From positions 1-15,127 of the forward strand of contig CAILKC010000727.1 in the NCBI GenBank assembly GCA_903834675.1: DNA of 15,127 bases, written 5' to 3'. Position numbers and translations under genes: made by a program. Below the pieces are notes generated by a model. That model had not been told where the DNA came from. It saw nothing but the letters and a program-made list of their open reading frames with translations, and searched no databases. Below, one piece after another: positions 1-6,730 of the stretch (positions are counted from its first letter, which is position 1; each line of letters opens with the position of its first letter). This DNA comes from an uncultured Victivallales bacterium. Its GTDB lineage: Bacteria; Verrucomicrobiota; Lentisphaeria; Oligosphaerales; JAFGRS01.

Positions 1-140
1 CTCGGACACTGCGTCCCCCCTGGTCTCTCGACCCACCACGGCGGGCAGGCCATCGACCCTCTGCGGTTCTCAGACAAGCGAACCCCTACGGAGCTGACAT
101 GCGCCCAAGGCCAGACAAGGCGGGTTCGTTTCTGCCAGGC

Positions 141-1286
141 TCACACCACCTCGGTCGTGCCGTTGGCCTGACTGCGCAGGGCCGCCGTGAACAGCCGGTG
201 CGTCCAAGCCGCCTCGGCCGGGGTCACGCAGGCGGCAAAACGGCTGAGCGGTTTGCCGTGGTGCAGCTCGTGGAGGAAGGCGGCCCACATCTGCTGGATG
301 CAGTCGGTGAAGCCGAACTCGAAGATGCCACCCGTAATGCCTTTGAAGGCCGCCTCCCAGCCCATGTCTAGGTGCTGCCAGGCCTGGTCGGCCCCGGGTT
401 GGTAGCTGAACAGCTCAAGCCGGCGCGGGTTCGTGCTCGACCAGCGGCCGCAGGCGCGGGTGCCTTTGACCTCGAAGTACCAGGTGTCCGTTTCCCCGGG
501 CGCGATACGCTGGGTCTTGATGGTCAGCGGAAAGGGCCTGCCCGTGAGCGGGTCCACGGCTTCGCACAGCAGCACGCCGTTATCCCAGGTGCGGCAGGGC
601 ACCATCCTGCCCTGTTTGTCGGGGCGCTCGGTGACGATCTTGGAGAGGATGGCGCGGACATTCCGCGGCTGCCAACCGGCCTTGAGGGGCATGTGACAAG
701 GATGCATGCCCAAGTCGCCCAGGCAGCCGTATTCGCCGTTGATCTCGACGATGCGCTTCCAGTTGATCGGCTTGGTCGGGTTGAGGTCCGACGAATGCAG
801 GAACCCCGAGTTGACCTCCAGCAGGGTCCCGAAGGCATCGGCGTCGATCATCCGCCCCAGGCGCTGCATGGGGGGGAAGAAGGGGAACTCGCTGCTGCAA
901 CGTACAAACACCTCCGGGTGCTCGGCCAGGCAGGCGTTGATCTGCTCATTCGCGGCCCGGTCGATGCCGAAGGGCTTCTCGCCGAGCAGATGCTTGCCGG
1001 CGCGGATGATGTCACAGTACAGTGACGCATGCAGGTTGTGGGGCACGGCACAGTAGACGCAATCCACCGCGTTGCTGGCCAGCAGTTCGCGGTAATCATG
1101 GGTCGCCAGCTGAATGCTGGAAAAGTTCGAGGTGAACCACTCGAGCATGGGGGCGCTGACATCGCAGACCGCGGTGATCTCGGGCCGGAACTCGACCTCG
1201 GTCAGATGGCACCAGCGCGCCACCGCGCTGCCGAATTCGCGCCCCATCAGCCCGCAACCGATGATCCCAAAGCGGTAGGTCTTCAC
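141..1286 (-). CDS. Gfo/Idh/MocA family oxidoreductase
   Basis: A probable NAD(P)-dependent oxidoreductase of the Gfo/Idh/MocA family, cytoplasmic, 381 residues, a normal length. The N-terminal Rossmann fold shows FGIIGCGLMG (GxGxxG at residues 10-15), and the family EKP motif is at 103-105 (GEKPFG). The C-terminal domain has the D-x-G-x-H signature at D191-H195, where H195 is the usual catalytic or substrate-binding histidine. I chose the GTG at 1284-1286 because AGGAGG lies 7 bases upstream (1294-1299); the frame stays open to an ATG at 1328, but that would lie inside the upstream gene and has no such site. The start overlaps the stop of the upstream URO-D-like gene by four bases (GTGA), so the two should be translationally coupled. 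Members act on sugars, inositols and related polyols; the substrate here cannot be read from sequence. Family assignment is secure, the substrate unknown. Confidence 0.93.
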   Translation of the reverse strand: MKTYRFGIIGCGLMGREFGSAVARWCHLTEVEFRPEITAVCDVSAPMLEWFTSNFSSIQLATHDYRELLASNAVDCVYCAVPHNLHASLYCDIIRAGKHLLGEKPFGIDRAANEQINACLAEHPEVFVRCSSEFPFFPPMQRLGRMIDADAFGTLLEVNSGFLHSSDLNPTKPINWKRIVEINGEYGCLGDLGMHPCHMPLKAGWQPRNVRAILSKIVTERPDKQGRMVPCRTWDNGVLLCEAVDPLTGRPFPLTIKTQRIAPGETDTWYFEVKGTRACGRWSSTNPRRLELFSYQPGADQAWQHLDMGWEAAFKGITGGIFEFGFTDCIQQMWAAFLHELHHGKPLSRFAACVTPAEAAWTHRLFTAALRSQANGTTEVV

Positions 1287-2512
1287 CCGTACACCTCCTC
1301 GATGGTCTGCCGTGTCACACTCAGCCAACGGTGCAGGCGCTCAGGTTCGTGCTGGACCGTTTCCACGTCCTTGAGCGTGATGTCGGCATGGCAGTTATAC
1401 TCACTGCAGGCGGCCAGGTCCTGCCGCAGGATGCGCCGTACCCGCGCCTCGTCCCAACTGTACCCCACCATGTCCGAGGGGCTGGGACGATAGCTGAAGA
1501 CATAGTCGTCACGGATCTGCTCGGCGCAACGCCGCACGTTGGCCATGGGCGAGACCGCGATGCGGCGCAGATTGGGAATCTGGCGCAGCACGTCGATCTT
1601 GCCGGTGAGGTCCTCGCAGCAGCCGTAGGCGCTCAGGCCAAACTCGCGCATGATCGGAATCTGGTAGCGCAGCATGAACTCCTCAAATTTGGCCGGCCCG
1701 ACCACGGCAAACTCCTGCGACGCGCAGAAACACCACAACTGCCGCCGCGGCGTCGGCACGCCGGTGGCCGCCGGGTCCGCCAGCTCGAGACTGTAGGCCA
1801 TGGCCTGATTGTAGTGACTGAGCCGCGACCAGTCACCGGCTTCCTCGGCCTCGCGATGGGTGGTCAAAATCCCGTCGCGCATGGCGGCGAGCAGGCGCTG
1901 CAGCCACTCCGGCCGGTCCATCATGTCCCACATGATCTGCTCCAGCCCGCGCAACTGCGCCAGCAGCGTGGAGATGTCCCCGGTAAAATTCAGATAGGCC
2001 GGCGAACGGTCCACCACCACCGGGATGAGGTCCCCGACCGCCTCCTGCAACCGTCCCACCATCTCTCGCGTCTGCGCTTCGTCGATGCGGTGATGCGGGC
2101 GCGCCAGCCGGTCGAGATCCTCCAGTGTCTTGATGGGCGGGTCGCAGACCCCGGCGCAGCCCTGCGTGCGTCCGGTCCAGTGCAGCGGTAGCCCCCACAG
2201 CCCCTGCGTCGGCGTGATCTTCACCGCCGGCACCGGCAGCCACGGCTCGAAGATCGAATCGTCCTGGAGTGAGGCCCAGAACAAGCGACTGCGAAACCAG
2301 TCCTCCCAGCGCCGAAAAAGGGGATCGGTGCAGCGGCAGGACGATTCCGGGATCTCGTGCCAGGCAAAGGCGCGGACGTAGATCAGCGGGCGCGTCCGTT
2401 GCAGACTGTTGTGGCGACGCCACAGGTCCCGGCGGTGATCCTGGATGGGATCGCAGCAGACGTCCATATAGCGCTGTGCCAAGTGGCGCAGAAGAGCCAG
2501 ATCATTCTCCAT
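1283..2512 (-). CDS. URO-D / corrinoid methyltransferase-like protein
   Basis: A 409-residue protein resembling the uroporphyrinogen decarboxylase superfamily, which also includes cobalamin-dependent methyltransferases of the MtaA/MtbA/CmuA kind. The recognisable core is at residues 296-322 (YGCCEDLTGKIDVLRQIPN, then LRRIAVSP), followed by DYVFSYRPSPS at 336-346 and a C-terminal ADITLKDVETV stretch. The first part is rich in Trp and Arg and is less recognisable. C298 sits about where H-x-C zinc-binding members have their cysteine, and C374/H375 could supply another ligand, but a full zinc site is inference. It is very unlikely to be the haem-pathway HemE, since the usual N-terminal HemE signature is absent. 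It is the first gene of a coupled pair with the Gfo/Idh/MocA oxidoreductase. The ATG at 2512 has only a weak GGAG about 11 bases upstream. Function beyond superfamily is not known. Confidence 0.8.
   Translation of the reverse strand: MENDLALLRHLAQRYMDVCCDPIQDHRRDLWRRHNSLQRTRPLIYVRAFAWHEIPESSCRCTDPLFRRWEDWFRSRLFWASLQDDSIFEPWLPVPAVKITPTQGLWGLPLHWTGRTQGCAGVCDPPIKTLEDLDRLARPHHRIDEAQTREMVGRLQEAVGDLIPVVVDRSPAYLNFTGDISTLLAQLRGLEQIMWDMMDRPEWLQRLLAAMRDGILTTHREAEEAGDWSRLSHYNQAMAYSLELADPAATGVPTPRRQLWCFCASQEFAVVGPAKFEEFMLRYQIPIMREFGLSAYGCCEDLTGKIDVLRQIPNLRRIAVSPMANVRRCAEQIRDDYVFSYRPSPSDMVGYSWDEARVRRILRQDLAACSEYNCHADITLKDVETVQHEPERLHRWLSVTRQTIEEVYG
1294..1299 (-). promoter_or_regulatory. Ribosome binding site deciding a GTG start
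   Basis: AGGAGG on the minus strand, 7 bases before the GTG at 1284-1286. It lies within the last codons of the upstream gene and fixes the start of the oxidoreductase downstream of the longer in-frame ATG at 1328. Confidence 0.8.
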
Positions 2513-2702
2513 GGGCGCTCAGTCTCCGAACGGTGGCACGGACCTTTTGGCGGGCAGCGGGGGTCGCCCCATAACGTGGATCGCGAGGCCGAGTTTTCCA
2601 CCCGGCTGGCGAGTGTCGATGGGCGTTGGCCAGAGGGCGCCGTCGGCACTAAGGTACAGGCGTGGGTGTGTTCGTTGCCACTGCCTGGGGAAGCAGATCG
2701 CC

Positions 2703-3467
2703 ATGGATGACGCAAGCCGTGTAGCGACCGCCGCTGAACGCTCCTCTCCGGAGGCCCAGCGGGACGCCGCCGGTCAGGCCGCAGCACGGCCGCCCAGCCA
2801 ACACCGCTCGTCAAGCCCCCGCTCACACCGGCCGCGGTTCACCGCGGAACACCTCGAGTCGAGGCAGCAGCGGCGACGCCTGCTGCGTCAGGCCATGGTG
2901 GCGGCCATCGTGATCCTCGGCCTGACCACCGGGCTGCTCGGGACTCTCCTGCTGCGGACCACCAGGGCGCTGAACACCACGCGGGACGCACTCAAGGGTG
3001 AAGTCCTGACGGAGCGGCGCAATGCGGCGCAGAGCGCGGCGGAAGCGCGGCGGCTGGAGGCGCAGGTACGGGATTTGGTCAGCGGCCGGTTGCCCAAGCA
3101 ACTGCTGGAGATGGTGACTGACACCCTGATCGGTCTTGAACCAGCCCCCCTGCGCAGCATTCTCTTCACCCAGACCGGCACCGCCGAACGCCCCGGCTAT
3201 GAATACAGGCTGATCTGCAAGAACGCCGGACCGGAGCGCTTTCAACCACGGCTCCGCATTCTGCTGTTCAACGAGACGGGGATCCAGACGGGTTCAGCCG
3301 ATCTCGGAGACAGCGCCGACGCGACTCGGATGGGGGCCGCGGGCATGGCGGTGGGGGAGAGTGGCTCGTTCTCTGGACGCATCACGCTGGAGTTCGACGA
3401 CACGCCGAAGTATTTCATCATCCTCAGCCTCGATCGTGACGGGCGACTCCCACGCCTGTCCCGCTGA
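2703..3467 (+). CDS. Single-pass membrane protein with coiled coil, unknown function
   Basis: I do not recognise a family. The protein is 254 residues from the ATG at 2703, which has GGGGAAG about 9 bases upstream; the frame is open further upstream, but that part lacks a good site and reads like non-coding sequence. Residues 1-64 are a Ser/Pro/Arg/Ala-rich, basic tail (HRPRFTAEHL, RQQRRRLLRQ). Residues 65-84 form one membrane helix (AMVAAIVILGLTTGLLGTLL). Residues about 86-130 are heptad-like and charged, probably a short coiled coil. The rest, about 135-254, is probably a beta-rich domain (YEYRLICKNAGPERFQPRLR, SFSGRITLEFDD). The positive tail before the helix suggests the N-terminus is inside and the C-terminal domain outside. 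It is transcribed away from the URO-D-like gene and converges with the Bat gene, so it stands alone. Confidence 0.7.
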   Translation: MDDASRVATAAERSSPEAQRDAAGQAAARPPSQHRSSSPRSHRPRFTAEHLESRQQRRRLLRQAMVAAIVILGLTTGLLGTLLLRTTRALNTTRDALKGEVLTERRNAAQSAAEARRLEAQVRDLVSGRLPKQLLEMVTDTLIGLEPAPLRSILFTQTGTAERPGYEYRLICKNAGPERFQPRLRILLFNETGIQTGSADLGDSADATRMGAAGMAVGESGSFSGRITLEFDDTPKYFIILSLDRDGRLPRLSR

Positions 3468-3542
3468 GAAGCTGTTTGGAGCCCGCGCTGCCCAAGCCCG
3501 GACCGGGCGGGTTCGCGGTATCCGTCGTCTCCAGGCAGACCG

Positions 3543-3589
3543 CGGCGCGGGCCCCGTGGTTCGGCGCGGGCCCCAACCGGTCACCACGG
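3543..3589. other. GC-rich direct repeat and hairpin between convergent genes
   Basis: The gap between the convergent membrane-protein gene and Bat gene holds two copies of CGGCGCGGGCCCC (3543-3555 and 3562-3574, period 19) and a possible stem CCGTGGT/ACCACGG (3554-3560 with 3583-3589). The second arm runs into the last codons of the Bat gene. There is no T-run, so a terminator role is only a guess from position. Confidence 0.25.
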
Positions 3590-5320
3590 CAGGGTCGGGT
3601 TGGGGCGCTCTGGCGTTCTACCCCGCGTCAGTATCTGGCGGAACTCCCGCGCCGAACCGGCCTCCTGGCAGAGACGCTCCAAGGCGCCCCCGTCCTGAAC
3701 CGGCACGCCTTGGCGCGCGGCATCCCGCGCGGTGGATAGAGCCCCCGCCGCGGGCAGAGCGACAGGCGGCGGCAACGGGGCTTGCTCGGCGGCCGGCGGC
3801 GGCGGCGGCAACGCCCCGGCGACCGAGGCCCGGTCGGCCGAGTCCGGCCGGAGGGCCGCGAGACGCGCCTGCATGATCTCGGCCAGACCGAGCGCTTCCA
3901 GCAGATTGCGGCTGGCGACCTCCAGGCGTGGCTCCAAGCGCAGGGCTTCGCGTAGCGCTGCCTGCGCCCGGGCAAGGGCAGCCAGCGCGACGCTGGGCTG
4001 ATGCGCCCCACGCTCCTGCGCTTCCCCGATGGCCAGGGCTCCAAGGTTGTTCAGACAGCGAGCGCGGACATCCTGAGCGCCGCCGGGCAACGCCAGGGCG
4101 CGGAGGTAGGTGCGTTGCGCCTCGTCCACCTGCCCACTCTCATGCAGCGCCAGCGCCAGATTGTAGAGACAACGGGGAAGATCGTGGCCCGGGGCCTGCA
4201 GGCTGGCGGCGCGCAACCCCGCGAGCCGGGCGGGGTCGGCCGCCGCGCCGGGGTCAGCCACCGCGCGGGCCGCCAGACACACCACCCACAGCACGGCCAA
4301 CCTGGCGCCCAGACTCCGAACCGTGCCGGACGCCGAGCGGCTCCGCGACCCCTCGGGAAGGGCCAGACGCAGGATCAACAGCAGCAGCGCCAGTCCCAAA
4401 GGCCACTGAAAACGCTCCTCGCGCTGGACGGTCACCGCGGGCGCCGTCCGGGCTGCCAGGCGCGCTTCGATGAAGCGTACCGCCTCTGCCATCCCGGCCT
4501 CGGACGACGCGGCTTCTAGGGCGAGGCCGCCAGCCGAGCGGGCCAGGGCGCGCATGGCCTCGGGCCGCGCCGCCGTCAGCGCGGTTCGACCGTCGCGCGG
4601 GTCCGTCACCACTTCGCCAGGCGCGCGACCCGGCACCGGCACCGGAATGCTGCCGCCGACCGTCAGCGTCAGCAGATCAAACCCGCCCCGGCGGCGCTGG
4701 TTGAGCCCCGCCCCCGGATCACGATCATGATATTCGCCGTCCGTCGCCAGCACCAGAACGCCACCGCCAGCGCGTTCCAGAACCCTGCCACCCAGCTCCA
4801 ACGCCGGGCCCAGTTCCGAGCCCTCCCGAGCTGGCGTCGCGGCGGGGACATCGGCCAGCAAGTCGCGGAAAATGGCGTGGTCTTCGGTGGGTGGACAGAG
4901 CACCTGCGCCTCCCCGGCAAAGACGATCAGTCCCAGTCGGCAGCCGGGCAGTTGCGCCGCCAGCGCCGCGGCCCATTGCGTCGCCAGCGCCAGGCGAGAC
5001 GGCGAGGCGTCCGTGGCGCGCATGCTCGCCGAGCCGTCAAGGGCCAGCACCACGGCGCCGCCGAGGTCCGACTCAACCCGCACCGTGCCGCCCTGCGGCC
5101 GGGCCAGGGCAACGAGCACCAGCGCCCACGTCCCCAGCAGCGCCAGGGCGCGCCCGCGCCGGGTGGGCAAGGCCGCCCTCAGCCAGGACTCCGCCCCCAC
5201 GCCGAGCCACTGCGCCAAGGCTTGCCGACGACGCCGGGCGGCCTGCCAGCCCAGCACGCCCAGCAGCGGGCCCAGCACCGCCGCCGTCAGCAGAACTTGG
5301 TTGGGCCACACCCAATGCAT
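3581..5320 (-). CDS. BatB-BatC-like fusion: VWA domain plus TPR repeats
   Basis: A 579-residue membrane protein joining a Bat-type von Willebrand A domain to a TPR region. Membrane helices are likely near residues 8-25 and 58-73, ending in the typical Bat sequence LVALARPQGG. The metal-ion site reads LDGSASM (D95, S97, S99) and later ATDGE (D194). The usual Thr of the site appears to be Ser168 (REGSELGPAL). Another helix follows at about 306-321, then a signal-like hydrophobic stretch at 339-354 where a separate BatC would begin. TPR-like helices run from about 381 to 480 (YNLALALHESGQVDEAQRTY, NNLGALAIGEAQ), followed by a Pro-rich tail. In Bacteroidetes and Leptospira, Bat proteins occur in operons with a MoxR ATPase and BatA and are linked to stress tolerance; here none is adjacent. 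The start has GAGAGG 9 bases upstream. Domain calls are firm; the biological role is inferred. Confidence 0.85.
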   Translation of the reverse strand: MHWVWPNQVLLTAAVLGPLLGVLGWQAARRRRQALAQWLGVGAESWLRAALPTRRGRALALLGTWALVLVALARPQGGTVRVESDLGGAVVLALDGSASMRATDASPSRLALATQWAAALAAQLPGCRLGLIVFAGEAQVLCPPTEDHAIFRDLLADVPAATPAREGSELGPALELGGRVLERAGGGVLVLATDGEYHDRDPGAGLNQRRRGGFDLLTLTVGGSIPVPVPGRAPGEVVTDPRDGRTALTAARPEAMRALARSAGGLALEAASSEAGMAEAVRFIEARLAARTAPAVTVQREERFQWPLGLALLLLILRLALPEGSRSRSASGTVRSLGARLAVLWVVCLAARAVADPGAAADPARLAGLRAASLQAPGHDLPRCLYNLALALHESGQVDEAQRTYLRALALPGGAQDVRARCLNNLGALAIGEAQERGAHQPSVALAALARAQAALREALRLEPRLEVASRNLLEALGLAEIMQARLAALRPDSADRASVAGALPPPPPAAEQAPLPPPVALPAAGALSTARDAARQGVPVQDGGALERLCQEAGSAREFRQILTRGRTPERPNPTLPW

Positions 5321-5343
5321 CGCTTACGACCTCTCATGCCAGC

Positions 5344-5367
5344 GGGCCGACTCGTTCCGAGCGGCCC
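5344..5367. other. Strong hairpin in the 5' region of the Bat gene
   Basis: GGGCCG, a bulged A, CTCG, a TTC loop, CGAG, CGGCCC: ten paired bases with a single bulge. It lies between the Bat ribosome binding site (5330-5335) and the MITE-like element, 24 bases upstream of the Bat start codon. It could be a leader hairpin, a protein-binding palindrome or an old terminator; there is no T-run on either side. Confidence 0.5.
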
Positions 5368-5381
5368 GGAATGACCCACCC

Positions 5382-5400
5382 CAGGGCTGTTTCAAGAAAC
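5382..5400 (+). repeat. Left terminal inverted repeat
   Basis: CAGGGCTGTTTCAAGAAAC; 18 of 19 bases match the inverse of the right end, the inner 16 perfectly. Confidence 0.85.
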
Positions 5401-5626
5401 GACCGCCGTCGTACCGCCGGCAGTGAAAGCGGCGTCGACGGGCCGCGGACGCGGCCCTCTGCCGCACGCAGTCCATATCGCGCGTCGCCCATGTGGCGCG
5501 TGGCAAAGTCGCCGACGGCGACCGCGACACCGCTTTGGCTTGGCGCCTGTGCCATGCCTGACGGCGGGTGTTCTCGCGCAACCCGATACGGCAGACAGAC
5601 CACGGGGTGTTGCGACGCCCAGCCCG

Positions 5627-5645
5627 GTTTCTTGAAACAGCCATG
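5627..5645 (-). repeat. Right terminal inverted repeat
   Basis: Reads CATGGCTGTTTCAAGAAAC on the minus strand, mirroring the left end; it is directly followed by the second copy of TGACCCACCC. Confidence 0.85.
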
Positions 5646-5664
5646 TGACCCACCCTGTCAGCGG

Positions 5665-5693
5665 TTGAAAACTGGCCCCTCGCTGGCTACATT
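5665..5693 (+). promoter_or_regulatory. Sigma70-type promoter for the double FabZ gene
   Basis: A -35 box TTGAAA (5665-5670) and a -10 box TACATT (5688-5693) separated by exactly 17 bases, matching consensus at five and four of six positions. It lies about 90 bases upstream of the ATG at 5786 and starts only 9 bases after the end of the MITE flank. It probably drives the FabZ-like, serS and FliB-like genes. Confidence 0.55.
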
Positions 5694-5785
5694 TCCTGCT
5701 CTTGTTTGAACCGAAAGAAGCACACCCGAAACGGTGCGACGGCAGCCGGTACGCCAGGACTCCGGCCAGCGGAGAGGACCGTGCA

Positions 5786-6706
5786 ATGGCAACATACTAC
5801 GGCTATGGATCACTGCCTACGCTTATTCCTGAACGGCCGCCGCTGCTGATGGTGGACCGCCTGGAGATCGCGACGGACGGCGCCTCTGCGGTAGGCGTCA
5901 AGGTCGTCAGCATTGACGAGGATTACTTTCAGGGGCATTTCCCGGGCAACCCGATCATGCCCGGCGTCTTGCAGGTGGCGGCCATGTGCCAGCTCAGCGA
6001 GGCCTTGTTGCGCAGCCGCGGCGGCAGCGGCATCCCGCATCTTGCCAGCCTGAAACGGGTGAAGTTCCGGCGCCCGGTCATCCCCGGCGATGTCCTGCGT
6101 ATCGAGACCGTCCTGGCCGCGTCCGACGGGAACTCCTGGACCTTCGAGGCCAAGACCATGGTGCGTGGCGAAGCCGCCAGTTCGGGGACGCTGACGCTAA
6201 CTCTGATGGACCCGGCCACGGCCTTTGCGCCGCCGCCGGTCGTGGATCCGCCCTTGCCGGAGGCTCTGGCGGGCACCGCCGCCGCCATTCCCACCATCCT
6301 GAGCATGATTCCGCATCGTTACCCGTTTCTGCTGGTGGATCGCCTGGCGCTGATTGAGGGTGGGCGGGCGGTCGGGATCAAGAATGTCACCGGCAACGAA
6401 GCCCTGTTCCGCGGCCTGGCGCAACCCGCTTTTCCCGGCTTCTTGCAGATTGAGGCCGCGGCGCAGACGGCCTGTGCCCGCGCCCTGCAAATGCCAGAGA
6501 ACCAAGGCAAACTGGGGTACTTCATGAGCGTGGATGAGGCCACCTTCAAGGAGGTGGTCCAGCCGGGGGACCAGCTCGTGATGGACGTCACCATGCACAT
6601 GCGCGGTCGCTTCGGGGTCGCTTCAGCCGTCCTCTCCGTGGCCGGCCGGACCGTCACCGAGACCGCTATGAAGTTCGCCATCGTCGACCGCCCCGAGGCG
6701 GTCTGA
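5786..6706 (+). CDS. Tandem FabZ-like (double hot-dog) hydroxyacyl-ACP dehydratase
   Basis: A 306-residue fusion of two FabZ-type hot-dog domains, about twice the usual FabZ length; FabZ removes water from 3-hydroxyacyl-ACP in fatty acid synthesis. Domain 1 (about 10-145) has LMVDRL and GHFPGNPIMPGVLQVAAMCQ: the catalytic His is present (H51), but the position of the catalytic Glu is Ala65. Domain 2 (about 168-302) has IPHRYPFLLVDRL and FRGLAQPAFPGFLQIEAAAQ: the His loop is shortened by two residues and lacks His, while the Glu is present (E223). In FabA/FabZ the His and the acid of one site come from different subunits, so the fusion should keep one composite site. The ATG at 5786 has GGAGAGG 8 bases upstream; the longer frame from 5702 has no such support. 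serS follows after 24 bases. A binding-only role is possible. Confidence 0.9.
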   Translation: MATYYGYGSLPTLIPERPPLLMVDRLEIATDGASAVGVKVVSIDEDYFQGHFPGNPIMPGVLQVAAMCQLSEALLRSRGGSGIPHLASLKRVKFRRPVIPGDVLRIETVLAASDGNSWTFEAKTMVRGEAASSGTLTLTLMDPATAFAPPPVVDPPLPEALAGTAAAIPTILSMIPHRYPFLLVDRLALIEGGRAVGIKNVTGNEALFRGLAQPAFPGFLQIEAAAQTACARALQMPENQGKLGYFMSVDEATFKEVVQPGDQLVMDVTMHMRGRFGVASAVLSVAGRTVTETAMKFAIVDRPEAV

Positions 6707-6730
6707 ATCGGGCTGAGGGAGCCGCTGACC

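Larger units (their letters stand above)
5372..5655. mobile_element. MITE-like element (5382-5645) with flanking target duplication
   Basis: A 264-bp unit bounded by inverted repeats of 19 bp: CAGGGCTGTTTCAAGAAAC at 5382-5400 and, on the other strand, CATGGCTGTTTCAAGAAAC at 5645-5627, identical except at position 3. Immediately outside each end is the same 10-bp sequence, TGACCCACCC (5372-5381 and 5646-5655), as expected for a target-site duplication. The interior holds perfect short hairpins, GGCCGC/GCGGCC (5441-5456) and GTCGCC/GGCGAC (5508-5522), and no convincing gene, so movement would need a transposase elsewhere. Ends starting CAGGG and a duplication of about 10 bp are compatible with an ISAs1-type parent, but this is a tentative assignment from memory. 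Identical flanks and nearly identical ends suggest insertion was not ancient. Confidence 0.8.

Noticed and set aside
77..131. Terminator after the oxidoreductase gene
   Set aside because: CGAACCC and GGGTTCG form an inverted repeat, but the loop is about 36 bases and no T-run follows.
2527..2545. Sigma54 promoter upstream of the membrane-protein gene
   Set aside because: TGGCAC is present, but the expected GC of the -12 element at the right distance is missing (TTTTG instead of TTGCA).
5423..5635. Small genes inside the MITE-like element
   Set aside because: Open frames exist in several phases on both strands, but the translations are Arg/Pro/Ala-rich and show no recognisable transposase or other domain.
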